Shown piece after piece: positions 1 to 8,731 of a stretch of 64,000 bases of DNA. Below the pieces are notes generated by a model, which searched no databases, was not told where the DNA came from, and saw only the letters and a program-made list of their open reading frames with translations. The translations under genes were made by a program, and so were the position numbers. This stretch comes from Acidimicrobiaceae bacterium. Lineage in GTDB: Bacteria; Actinomycetota; Acidimicrobiia; Acidimicrobiales; Aldehydirespiratoraceae. The stretch covers positions 1 to 64,000 of the forward strand of contig JAERSO010000154.1 of assembly GCA_016845585.1 (NCBI GenBank), read 5' to 3'. Numbering within the stretch: position 1 is the first letter of the stretch; each line of letters begins with the position of its first letter.

Positions 1-85
1 GCGCCACTGGCCCACCCTGCCGGGGGTTCGACCGATGGGTCCAGATGCGCTTGGGTTCACGGGCACGGGCAGAGCGGGGTGCTCG

Positions 86-1244
86 TCAGGAGAACAGCCC
101 GAGATCGTCGGGCGGGTCCGCGGTTGCCCGATAGATCTCGCTGTCGTGGCGACGCGGTCTCCCTCGGGGTTTGAGCTTCATCGTGCCGTCACTGGTGACG
201 AGTTCGAGTCCGTGATCGTGGAGGAGATGGTGGTGGTGGGTGCACAACAGGACGAGGTTGGTGATGCCGGTGGGCCCGTTGAACTCCCAGAACTCGATGT
301 GGTGCGCTTCGCAGCGTGATGGCGCGGCGCCACAGATGACGCAAGCCTTGTCTCGTACGATCAGCGCCTTCCACTGGGCGACGGTGGCAGTGCGGGTTTC
401 GCACCCCATCCACAGGGGTTGGCCATCAGCGCCGGTGACCATGGGAACGAGCGAGGCGTCGCACAACATGCGCCACAACATCTTGGGTGGTACCGGACCC
501 GATCCGATCAGCTCGGCGCGTGCCTCGGCGGCCGGGCCGGCCAAGAGGTCCTCGAGTCGGACTGTGAACAGACCCTGATACTTCGGATGCGGCGCCTTGA
601 CCGGCCCGGGACTCCCGGACCCCGACGCTCGCCCCGCGCCCTTCTTGACCAGCCCCACCAGAGCGCCCCAACGACGCTGCGCACCCGTGCGGGACGTGGA
701 GACATCGGCATTGCGTCCGCCGTCATCGCGCCAGAGGCGGTCAGCCTCCTCCTCGATCATGTTCCACAGATCGCTACCTTTGTCCTTGTCGCTCGTACCA
801 GAGATTCCGAACGACCCATCGTGCGTGGAAGTGAATTGGCGCAGACGGCGGTTTCGACGGTGCCGGGAGTGTTCATCGCCCCCATCGTCCGGCCGGTTGC
901 TCGCCGCCCGACCTCGCCAGCGCTTCATCGGCCTTCTCGGGATCGCCGACGGCCTCCGCGGCATCGGCAGCGGCATCCGCGTGCTCTTCAGAGATCTCGC
1001 CATCGACGAGCTTCTGACGAGTCTTCGGCATCTCCGCGAGCTTCTTCGCCGTCCTGGCCGACTTCGACGCCTTCCGGGCCGATGCCTTCCCTCGGGTTCG
1101 GGCAATCGTCGCCATGACATCCAACTTGCGAGCGGTGACAGCCGACTCCAAGGAGGAGAGCTGTTCGACCAGGAGTTCGAGACCCGAGCGCGTCAGCTCG
1201 TCGACATCCAGATGCTGGAGATCCCGTCGCGCTGTTTCGAACAT
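86..1244 (-). pseudogene. DUF222/HNH endonuclease, frameshifted with internal deletion
   Basis: The N-terminal part, starting at ATG 1244 (MFETARRDL), is a helical DUF222-like region. It reads open to about position 873 and carries EISEEHADAAADAAE. The C-terminal part continues in another frame from about 930 down to 86. It carries the HNH nuclease core: CVICGAAPSRCEAHHIEFW, then a second Cys/His cluster (LLCTHHHHLLHDHGLEL). The two halves meet near 905-935 with too few residues between the helical region and the basic RRNRRLR segment, so I infer a deletion of a few tens of codons plus a frame change. Family members are normally one chain of roughly 400-500 residues, common in actinobacteria and often in many copies. 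An SOS box lies 15 nt upstream of the chosen start. A longer frame to 1343 exists but would run through that box and into the divergent gene. Confidence 0.85.
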
Positions 1245-1259
1245 CGAGTGCACTTTACA

Positions 1260-1273
1260 CGAACGTGTGTTCG
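1260..1273 (-). promoter_or_regulatory. LexA (SOS) box of the HNH gene
   Basis: CGAACGTGTGTTCG is a perfect CGAAC-N4-GTTCG palindrome, the core of the actinobacterial and Gram-positive LexA site. It lies just upstream of the HNH start at 1244 and about 50 nt from the divergent start at 1323, so it could touch both promoters. The position fits the HNH gene best. Confidence 0.75.
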
Positions 1274-1322
1274 TCTCCAACCAGGAGTCGAAGATTCTCG
1301 CCGATCGTGCGAAGCTCGTCCC

Positions 1323-2153
1323 ATGGACGTTCTCCTCATTCATCCGGGAGCAATGGGCAGCTCACTCGGCGCCGCGCTCGCCGGCAACGGCCACCGGGTT
1401 CGTTGGGTCACGGCGGGAAGAAGCGAAGCGACTCGACAACGGGCCGACGCCGACCGGTTGATCGGGGTCGCCGACATCGCCACCGGCATCGACGAGACCG
1501 AGATCGTCTTGTCCGTCTGCCCTCCCGAGTTCGCCTCGACCGTCGCCGCCGACGTCGCCGCCGCAGGCTTTCGGGGCGCTTATGTCGATGCCAACGCTGT
1601 CTCCCCGGACACGGCTCGGTCGGTGGAGGCCACAGTCACAGCGATCGGTGCGACGATGGTCGATGGCGGCATCATCGGTCCGCCGATTCGAGATGGGGCC
1701 CGCAACCTCCTCTACTTGTCGGGTGACGGCGACGGCGCCGCGGCGGTGGCCGACCTGTTCGAGGGCACCGCCGCCGAGACGGTCGTCCTCGACGCACCGG
1801 TGGGTGGCGCCTCGGCCACCAAGATGGCTTTCGCCGGGTGGACGAAAGCGTCGTCAGCACTCCTGCTCAGCGTGCGGGCGATGGCGCAGGCCGAGGGTGT
1901 GACGGACGGCCTTGATCACGCCTGGGCGACGATGATGCCGCACATGACCGACCAGCTGCGGCGCTCGGCCGTCGGTTCGGCTCCGAAGGCGTGGCGGTTC
2001 GAGGCCGAGATGCGGGAGATCGCCGCCACCATGACCTCGGTCGGCCTCCCGGGCGGGTTCCACGAGGCAGCCGCCGAGCTCTACGGCCGTCTGGCCGGCT
2101 TTCGTGACCGCGCCGACATCGAGCCGGACGAAGTCATCGACGAGCTCACCTGA
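1323..2153 (+). CDS. NAD(P)-binding oxidoreductase with DUF1932 domain
   Basis: 276-residue member of the 6-phosphogluconate/3-hydroxyisobutyrate dehydrogenase-like superfamily. The N-terminus has a Rossmann nucleotide loop (HPGAMGSSLGAALA, residues 7-20). The middle carries the VDGGIIGPP segment typical of the DUF1932 subgroup, and the C-terminal helical domain starts around VGGASATKMAF. ATG 1323 is chosen because the homologous region begins at once; the open frame extends far upstream but over the opposite-strand HNH gene. It probably reduces or oxidises a small hydroxy- or imino-acid. The substrate cannot be read from sequence. Confidence 0.8.
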   Translation: MDVLLIHPGAMGSSLGAALAGNGHRVRWVTAGRSEATRQRADADRLIGVADIATGIDETEIVLSVCPPEFASTVAADVAAAGFRGAYVDANAVSPDTARSVEATVTAIGATMVDGGIIGPPIRDGARNLLYLSGDGDGAAAVADLFEGTAAETVVLDAPVGGASATKMAFAGWTKASSALLLSVRAMAQAEGVTDGLDHAWATMMPHMTDQLRRSAVGSAPKAWRFEAEMREIAATMTSVGLPGGFHEAAAELYGRLAGFRDRADIEPDEVIDELT

Positions 2154-2174
2154 GGCGAACGCCATCCTTGACGA

Positions 2175-2188
2175 CGAACATTCGTTCG
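2175..2188 (+). promoter_or_regulatory. LexA (SOS) box 1 of the exonuclease/UvrC-like gene
   Basis: CGAACATTCGTTCG is a perfect CGAAC-N4-GTTCG palindrome, 17 nt upstream of the TTG start at 2205. A GGAGG ribosome-binding site follows at about 2197-2202. Confidence 0.75.
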
Positions 2189-2204
2189 GCCACAGTGGAG
2201 GGTC

Positions 2205-3911
2205 TTGAACGAACGCTTGTTCGCGACACCCGTCGCCACTCCCCCAGCCGAATCACTTCCCCCGACGCAGCGCACACTCGAGGATCTCGGTGCGGCATTG
2301 CACGAGGTCACCTTCGTCGTGATCGATCTGGAGACCACCGGTGGCAGCGTCAACGACTGCTACATCACCGAGGTCGGGGCGGTGAAGCTCAAGGGCGGTG
2401 AGTGTCTCGGCACGTACCAGACCCTCGTCGACCCGGGTTGTGCCATACCGCCGGAGATCACCGTGATCACGGGCATCACCCAGTCGATGGTGACGCGAGC
2501 GCCACGGATCGAATCCGTGCTCCCATCGCTGGTGGACTTCATCGGCGACGCGGTCGTGGTCGGTCACAATGTGCGCTTCGACGTCTCCTTCGTCAACGCC
2601 GCACTCGCCCGCGACCAACGCCCCCGGCTCAGCAACACCACCGTCGACACCCTTCCGTTGGCACGGCGACTGATCGGGCCCGAGGTCCCGAACTGCAGGC
2701 TCGGCACCCTCGCCGACCGGCTCCGGTTGAGTCACACGCCCACTCACCGTGCCCTCGACGATGCGCTCGCCACCGGCGACCTCCTCCACTTCCTGCTGGA
2801 GCGTGCCGGCGCACTCGGCGTGACCGGGCTCGATGATCTCGTGGCCTTGCCCAAGATGGCCGGCAACGCCCAGGCACCGAAACTCCGGCTCACCGACAAG
2901 TTGCCCCGCGAGCCCGGGGTCTACCTCTTCAAGGGTCGCAACGGGGAGGTGCTCTATGTGGGCAAGGCGTCCAATCTCCGGTCTCGCGTGCGGAGCTACT
3001 TCTCCACCGATCAGCGCCGCAAGATCGCTCAACTCCTGCGTGAGTTCCATCACCTCGACCATCACGTCTGCCGCAACGGACTCGAGGCCGCAGTGTTGGA
3101 GATCCGCCTGATTCACGAGCATCTACCCCGCTTCAACAGCCAGGGCACCCGGAGCGCGAAATACCCATACATCAAGCTCACGCTCGGTGAGCGTTTCCCT
3201 CGCCTGTCGGTCGTGCGAACGGTCAAGGACGACGGCGGGCTCTACCTCGGGCCGGTCTCGTCGACCAAACGAGCCCGTCGGGTGATCGAAGCCATCGAGA
3301 CCGCGGTTCCGATTCGTCGCTGCACGAAGGCCTCGACGAAGTCGTGCAAAGGACCGGCCTGCACGCCGGCGCAACTCGGTGTGGCCGCCTGTCCGTGCTC
3401 GGGTTTCACGACCGACGACGAGTACACACGGATCGTCGAAACGCTCGTCGAGGGCATCACGGTGCGGCCGAGCGCGCTTCTCCTGCCCCTCGAACAGCGC
3501 ATCGGCGAGTTGGCGGCCGAAGAGCGCTACGAGGAAGCGGCCGACGTTCGCGATCGCGCCGAAGCGCTGTCTGCACTGCTCCAGCGCCAGCGCCGCTACG
3601 ACCGACTGCGGCGGGCCGGGCATGTCCGTCTCCGAGTCGGCACGGCCTGGGCCGAGCTCGACGACGGACTCCTGACAGCATGCGGAGCCATCGGCGACAC
3701 CCCGTCGCTGCTCGATCTCACCCAACCAGAGGACGCACCGATCGATGTACGGGTACCGCTGGCCGCCCCGACGCGTAGTCAGGCCGACGAGTTGCTGTGT
3801 ATCGCCCAATGGCTGGACAAGAACGCTTCGCGTGTCGAACTCGACGCAGTCACGGGCGTCTTGGCCGAACCGCTCCCCCGCCTGCGGTCGTTCGCACCGG
3901 CCAAACGCTGA
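2205..3911 (+). CDS. DEDDh exonuclease fused to UvrC-like GIY-YIG nuclease
   Basis: 568-residue two-part DNA-repair protein. The N-terminal half is a DnaQ-type DEDDh 3'-5' exonuclease: VIDLETTGG (Exo I), VGHNVRFDVSFV (Exo II), HRALDDALATGDLL (Exo III). The second half starts at about residue 228 with a GIY-YIG domain (PGVYLFKGRNGEVLYVGKASNLRSRV), followed by a UvrC-type N-terminal region and a UVR helix pair (AAEERYEEAADVRDRAEAL). It lacks the UvrC C-terminal RNase H nuclease and HhH domains, so it resembles Cho more than full UvrC. This fusion is known in actinobacteria. TTG 2205 is preceded by GGAGG. In-frame TTG 2217 is an alternative, because the second SOS box covers the first codons. 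Likely LexA-repressed and damage-induced. Confidence 0.9.
   Translation: MNERLFATPVATPPAESLPPTQRTLEDLGAALHEVTFVVIDLETTGGSVNDCYITEVGAVKLKGGECLGTYQTLVDPGCAIPPEITVITGITQSMVTRAPRIESVLPSLVDFIGDAVVVGHNVRFDVSFVNAALARDQRPRLSNTTVDTLPLARRLIGPEVPNCRLGTLADRLRLSHTPTHRALDDALATGDLLHFLLERAGALGVTGLDDLVALPKMAGNAQAPKLRLTDKLPREPGVYLFKGRNGEVLYVGKASNLRSRVRSYFSTDQRRKIAQLLREFHHLDHHVCRNGLEAAVLEIRLIHEHLPRFNSQGTRSAKYPYIKLTLGERFPRLSVVRTVKDDGGLYLGPVSSTKRARRVIEAIETAVPIRRCTKASTKSCKGPACTPAQLGVAACPCSGFTTDDEYTRIVETLVEGITVRPSALLLPLEQRIGELAAEERYEEAADVRDRAEALSALLQRQRRYDRLRRAGHVRLRVGTAWAELDDGLLTACGAIGDTPSLLDLTQPEDAPIDVRVPLAAPTRSQADELLCIAQWLDKNASRVELDAVTGVLAEPLPRLRSFAPAKR
2210..2223 (+). promoter_or_regulatory. LexA (SOS) box 2, overlapping the start of the exonuclease/UvrC-like gene
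   Basis: CGAACGCTTGTTCG is again a perfect CGAAC-N4-GTTCG palindrome, 35 nt centre to centre from box 1. It overlaps codons 2-7 if TTG 2205 is the start. Two boxes flanking the start suggest tight repression. The second could be partly constrained by coding. Confidence 0.6.
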
Positions 3912-4946
3912 TCAGCCCGCGGCCACCAGTTCGTCCAGCTTGGCCTTGGCGCGGCCCTCGTCGATCGACGCGAACGCCATCTCGAGACCGGAGGCCAGGT
4001 CGTCAGCCAACCCCGCGACCACGAGTCCCGCCGCGGCGTTGAACGCCACGATTCCGCGGGCCGGAATGTCCGCGCCGCTGAAGAGCTCGGCCGCAATCGC
4101 GGCGTTGGCCGCGGCGTCGCCACCGGCGAGATCGTCGGCGCTGACCCGGGTGAGCCCCAGGTCAGTGGCATCGATCTCGAGCTCGCTGATGGAATCACCA
4201 TCGACGGAGATGATCCTGGAGGTGCCGGTCGTGGTGAGCTCGTCGAGCGAGCCTTCACCGTGCACGACCATGGCCCGGACCGACCCGGTTGCCTGGAGCA
4301 CCTCGGCCATGCGCCTCGCGAGATCCCAATCAGCGGTGCCGATCACTTGGCGGCGAACGCGGCCCGGGTTGGAGAGTGGCCCGAGGATGTTGAAGACCGT
4401 CGGGATGCCGAGTTCAGCCCGTACCGGTCCGACGTGGCGCATCGACGGGTGATACGCCCGGGCGAAGACGAAGCCGACTCCGACGTCACGGATGCGCGCC
4501 TCGAGTTCCTCCGGCGAGAGTTCGAAATTCACCCCGAGGGCCGTCAGGAAGTCGAAACTCCCGGACGTCGACGATGCCTTCAGATTGCCGTGCTTGCAGA
4601 TCGTGGCTCCGGCCCCAGCGGCAACCAACGAGGCCATGGTCGAGACGTTCAGCGCCTGCGTTCGCCGCGTCGGAGCGCCGCCGGCACCCACGATGTCGAT
4701 GGCGCCAGCAGGAACTTCGAGGGGCACGACGGCATCCATCATCGCCGCCTGCAGACCGATCAGTTCCTCGACGGTTTCCCCCTTGATACGCAGCCCGACG
4801 ATGAACGCGGCGATCTGTGCGTCGGTGGCTTCGCCGGCAAGCATCGATGCCAGCACGGCCTGGCACTGACCGGCGGAGAGGTCGTTTCCGCTGGCCAGGC
4901 TGCCGAGGATCGTCGGCCAACCGCCTACATCGTCGATCGAGCTCAT
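3912..4946 (-). CDS. trpD: Anthranilate phosphoribosyltransferase
   Basis: 344 residues, normal family length. Catalyses transfer of phosphoribosyl from PRPP to anthranilate in tryptophan synthesis. Visible features: N-terminal helical region (LSAGQCQAVLASMLAGEATDAQIAAFI), the PRPP/Mg loop VGAGGAPTRRTQALNVSTM, KHGNLKASSTSGSFDFLTALG, the anthranilate-binding stretch FARAYHPSMRHVGPVRAELGIPT, and FNILGPLSNPG. The usual GTGGD at the PRPP loop reads GAGGA here and the usual KHGNRA/S reads KHGNLKA, mild departures that suggest a divergent orthologue. It follows the ferritin-like gene with a 10-nt gap and no other trp gene is present in the window. Its stop abuts the stop of the convergent exonuclease gene. 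Confidence 0.85.
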   Translation of the reverse strand: MSSIDDVGGWPTILGSLASGNDLSAGQCQAVLASMLAGEATDAQIAAFIVGLRIKGETVEELIGLQAAMMDAVVPLEVPAGAIDIVGAGGAPTRRTQALNVSTMASLVAAGAGATICKHGNLKASSTSGSFDFLTALGVNFELSPEELEARIRDVGVGFVFARAYHPSMRHVGPVRAELGIPTVFNILGPLSNPGRVRRQVIGTADWDLARRMAEVLQATGSVRAMVVHGEGSLDELTTTGTSRIISVDGDSISELEIDATDLGLTRVSADDLAGGDAAANAAIAAELFSGADIPARGIVAFNAAAGLVVAGLADDLASGLEMAFASIDEGRAKAKLDELVAAG

Positions 4947-4956
4947 CGGTCCCCCA

Positions 4957-5358
4957 TCACCGCAGGCCCTCGATGGCCGCGGTCAGTCGCTGTTCGTGAT
5001 CGTGCTGTGCGTCGGCCAGCTTGTCCAGCCATGCGGCCACCTCCCCGAGCGTCTCGGCACGGGCTGTCTCCGCCATCGCTCGATAGGACGTCGCGGCGAG
5101 ATGTCGCCCTGCAACCATGTGCTCGAGCCCGGCTTCAGCGTCGGCGAGACCGTCGGGTGCCTCGATGAGGAAGTCCACCAGACCGGCCGCCAGCCCCGCC
5201 TCGCGGTCGGCGACGGCCCGGAGCGCCGCAGCGGCCTCGGGCTGGCCCTCGACATCCGCGTGTTCGGCCAGCTGACGTGCGAGCACCGCCGTGGTGGCGG
5301 CCGCCGCCAACCCGCTCCACAGATTCTCGCTCGTGCGGGTATCGGCCAGCTCGTGCAT
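4957..5358 (-). CDS. Ferritin-like four-helix protein
   Basis: 133-residue all-helical protein with alternating Ala-rich helices and Glu/His positions (RQLAEHADVEG, LEHMVAGRHLAA, DAQHDHEQRL) consistent with a ferritin/rubrerythrin-like bundle. The spacing of Glu and His does not match a clear di-iron EXXH pair set, so metal binding is uncertain. It starts 22 nt from the divergent membrane-protein gene and sits just upstream of trpD, probably on one transcript. No specific function can be assigned. Confidence 0.6.
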   Translation of the reverse strand: MHELADTRTSENLWSGLAAAATTAVLARQLAEHADVEGQPEAAAALRAVADREAGLAAGLVDFLIEAPDGLADAEAGLEHMVAGRHLAATSYRAMAETARAETLGEVAAWLDKLADAQHDHEQRLTAAIEGLR

Positions 5359-5379
5359 CGGCGGTACTCTAGGCCGCCT

Positions 5380-5778
5380 GTGCTGAGCGCCCTCGATAGA
5401 TCCGCCGTTCTCCGTGGCTTCGCCGTCGCTCTGCTGGGCGTCGTTCCCGCGATCGTCATGTTGTTGACGCTCGGCGATGACGACAACACCACCACCGATC
5501 AGTCCAACTGGGTCTATCTGGCGCTCGTCCTGATCGTGCTCGGCTACGGCGCCGGAGGTGCCGCTGCCGCCCGCCGCTCGGGAAGTTCACCCTTCGCCCA
5601 CGGAGCAGCCGCCGCGTTCCTCGCGTTCGCGGCGCCGCAACTGATCGGTGTGATCGTGAATCTCGCCCAGGGTGACGGTGTCACGGTCGTGGCCCTGATC
5701 TTCAACGGCCTGCTGGCACCATCGATTGGCGTCGTGGGTGCCGGGATCGGCATCCGCCGCGGCACAATGGACGACGGT

Positions 5779-5799
<21 letters not shown>
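5380..5799 (+). CDS. Small integral membrane protein
   Basis: About 139 residues from GTG 5380, the first start downstream of the divergent ferritin-like gene. There are about four hydrophobic segments: VALLGVVPAIVMLLTL, VYLALVLIVLGYGAGGAAAA, HGAAAAFLAFAAPQLIGVIV, and VVALIFNGLLAPSIGVVGAGIGI. No family is recognised. The last 21 nt (RGTMDDGGGEPAG end) overlap the predicted 5' end of rnpB, so either the C-terminus or the RNA start is constrained by the other. Confidence 0.7.
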
Positions 5800-6137
<338 letters not shown>

Positions 6138-6240
6138 ACCACCATCAGAAGGCCGATCGGCCCATGGACGACGTCGGCGAACGCTGGCTACCTTCGAGGG
6201 AACCGGTCTGTTCATGCCGCTATCAACGCCGTGAACGTGC

Positions 6241-6278
6241 TTACGCGGCCCTCATCGTTCTCAGCGGTGAGGGCCGTA
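6241..6278. terminator. Hairpin downstream of rnpB, possible terminator
   Basis: TTACGCGGCCCTCA and TGAGGGCCGTAA form a stem of about 12 pairs with a 2-nt bulge and a short loop, followed by CGCGTCG and no U tract. It lies about 100 nt past rnpB and 75 nt before the lipoprotein gene. Without the U tract it could equally be an RNA-processing or attenuation structure. Confidence 0.4.
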
Positions 6279-6352
6279 ACGCGTCGACCGGCTGCCTGCA
6301 TCGCAGTCGGCGCGATCACAGACCGCCGACCAGGCCCGCGTAGGGTTCTGGT

Positions 6353-7420
6353 ATGAAACGAGTGGCGGCGATTCTCATCCTCCTGCTGTCGGCGTGTGGC
6401 TCCGGCGAGAAGCCGGCGGCCGACGCCGAGACCGGCGAGGCGGCGACCTCATCGACCTCCCCCACGAGCACCACATCCGTCGCCCCGGACACCACCGATC
6501 CCCCGGCCACCACGGAGGCTCCGACCACCACGCTCGTGGACGAGCCGGTGGCGCTCGACTGCGAGGCGCTCGACGGGATCCTCGGACTGCTGTGGAACGA
6601 CTGGGCCAACGCGACCGCAGACTCTCCGGCATTCGGGAGCTTCACCGACGAACTCCCCAACGGCCAGATGCGAGTCACCGCCTATGACCCCTCGACTCGC
6701 CTCGTCGCCGGGGTGTGGACGTTCCCCGAACCCGGTGGCGATGGTCTCGCGCAGGGAATCGTATGGCTCGACGGTGTCGTGACGGGCGACGTCTACTACC
6801 TCGATGGCGTCGAACCGCTGGTGGAGGGCGACGATGCACTGCTCGAAACCGGTGAGTTCCTCACCCTCGAACTGGACATGGAAGGGGGCCTCGCCGTCGC
6901 CACCGGGTGTTGGGTCGGACCCAAGCCTCCCCTCGTCTCCCTCACGGCGCCGCTGACCATCCACGGCATTGGTCCGATCACAGCCGGAATGACGTTGGCG
7001 CAGGTGCTCGACGCTGTCGGCGATTTCCCCCACGACGTCTCGGACCAGCTCGATTGGGCCGACGGCTACTGCTACGTACTCCCGCTCGAGGACTCCGGCC
7101 TGTGGCTCCAGCTCGAAGGTGAGGGTCCCGACGCCTCACCGCTCGATGCCATCGTGGGAGCCGTCGTCGTGAACTGGGGTGGCTACTCCACCCCGTCCGG
7201 AATGGCGCTCGGCACGACGCAATCCGACCTCGAGGCGGCGCTGGGCGACCAACTCGTGATCACCCCGCACGAGTACGTCGATGGCACATATCACGACTTC
7301 GTACCCAACGATCCCGACGAGCAGCATCTCCGCCTCCGGTTCGAGGTCACCGGCGGAGTCGTGACACAGATGCGGGCCGGATTGGCGACGACCACCAGCC
7401 TGGTCGAGGGCTGCAGCTAG
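6353..7420 (+). CDS. Secreted lipoprotein with Thr/Pro linker
   Basis: 355 residues. The N-terminus is a short basic-hydrophobic signal ending in the lipobox LLSAC (Cys15), so the mature protein is lipid-anchored outside the membrane. A disordered Ser/Thr/Pro stretch (about residues 25-60) follows, then a globular region with no recognised catalytic motif. The region ITAGMTLAQVLDAVG and TPSGMALGTTQSDLEAALGDQL looks like two related repeats, each a G-M-[TA]-L-G/A-x3-[DE] helix motif similar to repeats in other actinobacterial lipoproteins. A TAGGGT -10-like box lies directly before ATG 6353, consistent with a short leader. Confidence 0.75.
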   Translation: MKRVAAILILLLSACGSGEKPAADAETGEAATSSTSPTSTTSVAPDTTDPPATTEAPTTTLVDEPVALDCEALDGILGLLWNDWANATADSPAFGSFTDELPNGQMRVTAYDPSTRLVAGVWTFPEPGGDGLAQGIVWLDGVVTGDVYYLDGVEPLVEGDDALLETGEFLTLELDMEGGLAVATGCWVGPKPPLVSLTAPLTIHGIGPITAGMTLAQVLDAVGDFPHDVSDQLDWADGYCYVLPLEDSGLWLQLEGEGPDASPLDAIVGAVVVNWGGYSTPSGMALGTTQSDLEAALGDQLVITPHEYVDGTYHDFVPNDPDEQHLRLRFEVTGGVVTQMRAGLATTTSLVEGCS

Positions 7421-7423
7421 GCC

Positions 7424-7931
7424 ATGACCTCTGTCGCCGTTCTGCTCTACGAGGGATGCACGATCGCGGAGGTGATCGAGCTCGCCACTCGGCTGAGCGA
7501 CGCGGGTGCGTCGGTCAGCTTCGCGGCACCCGACGAGCAGGCGGTGCGGGACCAATCAGGGCTCCAGCTCCTCCCCGACTCGGTTGTCGGCCAGCTCTCG
7601 CCGGACTCCTTCGATGCGGTCATCATTCCCGGAGGCGACCCCGGTTCGATCATCGACCGCTGTCGTGGCAGGAATCTGGGCCGGCGCCCTGGTGATGGCG
7701 AGCTCCGGCATCCTGGTCGGCTGTCGGATGACCCACAACTACCGATCGCCGTGGGCGGGATCCGAGATCGAGTCATTCGTGCAGGAGTACTGGTCCGGCG
7801 CTGATGTCGTCGAAGACCGTTCGATCGGGGTCGTCACCGATGGCAGCCTCGTGACGGCCCTGCCGGACGCAACGTCGGAGTTCACGACGACCGTGCTCGC
7901 GCTTCTCAGTGTCGACGCCGAGGACCGTTAG
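7424..7931 (+). pseudogene. DJ-1/PfpI family protein, frameshifted with internal deletion
   Basis: The first frame (MTSVAVLLYEGCTIAEVIEL ... FDAVIIPGGDPGSIIDR) is the N-terminal half of a DJ-1/PfpI glutamine-amidotransferase-like fold and runs to about 7665. Homology resumes in another frame with VVAGIWAGALVMASSGILVG, THNYRSPWAG and VVTDGSLVTALPDATSEFTTTVL, ending at 7931. In the family about 15 residues lie between these blocks, so a short deletion with frame change is inferred near 7660-7670. The nucleophile elbow usually reads G-I-C-A-G. Here the codon is TGG, giving Trp, so the catalytic Cys is also lost. The last 4 nt overlap the convergent DUF1295 gene. Confidence 0.8.
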
Positions 7932-8731
7932 CTCGACCGCGGCGGTCGAGGCCAGAACGAGCTGGTTCGATCGACGTAGGCCGCGTACTCGGGACGGGTC
8001 CTGCGGACTCGTTTCTCGAGCGTCGGCGTGCCCGTGACGGTGAGCACGAGGCGCGTGTACGCGATCGGGCCGATGATGCCGAACGCCGCCCATGGCACCT
8101 CGATGGCGATGATGAACAGGCCCCACGCCATCACCACTTCGCCGAAGTAGTTGGGGTGAGCCGTGTAGCGCCAGAGGCCGGAGTCGAGCACCTGGCCGGC
8201 GTTGGCAGGGTCGGCCCTGAAGCGAACGAGTTGAAGGTCGCCGATCGCTTCGAAGAAGAACCCGACCGCCCACACCACGACGCCGATGTAGGCGAGCGGG
8301 CCGAGCGAACTCGGATCGGTGGCCGTCAGCGCAATCACCAGAGGTGAGCTCAGGAGAAACATCGTGATGCCCTGAAGTCCGAAGACCTGGCGGAGCGCAA
8401 ACCGGTGGAATGGCCAGCCTTCGTCGACCCAGCCCCGGAGCTTCGTGTAGCGCGGATCCTCGCCCTCGCCCCATTTCCGCCAACCAAGGTAGGTCGTCAG
8501 CCGCAGCGACCAGATGCACAGGAGCCCGAGGATCAGCAGTTTGCGGGAGTCGGGCGCTGAACCCATCGCCACACCCGCGATGCCGACGATCGAGACCTCG
8601 ATCAGGCTGAAGACCGCATCGATGATCGAAATGTCGCGACGCACGATCGACAGCGCCCACAGCCCGAGGACCCACGCAGCCGAGACTCCCGCGGCCACGC
8701 CGAGCGCCAGGAGAAGATCGCCCCAGTTCAT
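7928..8731 (-). CDS. DUF1295 multi-pass membrane protein
   Basis: 267 residues, six or more hydrophobic helices, matching the DUF1295/steroid-5-alpha-reductase-like family of membrane methyltransferases and reductases. The conserved C-terminal block is clear: QVLDSGLWRYTAHPNYFGEV (NADPH/SAM-binding signature RYxxHPNYxGE), then TRPEYAAYVDRTSSFWP. It overlaps the preceding SDR gene by ATGA (8728-8731), so the two are co-translated. The substrate is probably a lipid or steroid-like ketone, inferred from the family only. Confidence 0.8.
   Translation of the reverse strand: MNWGDLLLALGVAAGVSAAWVLGLWALSIVRRDISIIDAVFSLIEVSIVGIAGVAMGSAPDSRKLLILGLLCIWSLRLTTYLGWRKWGEGEDPRYTKLRGWVDEGWPFHRFALRQVFGLQGITMFLLSSPLVIALTATDPSSLGPLAYIGVVVWAVGFFFEAIGDLQLVRFRADPANAGQVLDSGLWRYTAHPNYFGEVVMAWGLFIIAIEVPWAAFGIIGPIAYTRLVLTVTGTPTLEKRVRRTRPEYAAYVDRTSSFWPRPPRSS

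Noticed and set aside
873-1343. HNH start at 1343
   Set aside because: It would run through the SOS box and into the start of the divergent dehydrogenase; ATG 1244 fits the family N-terminus.
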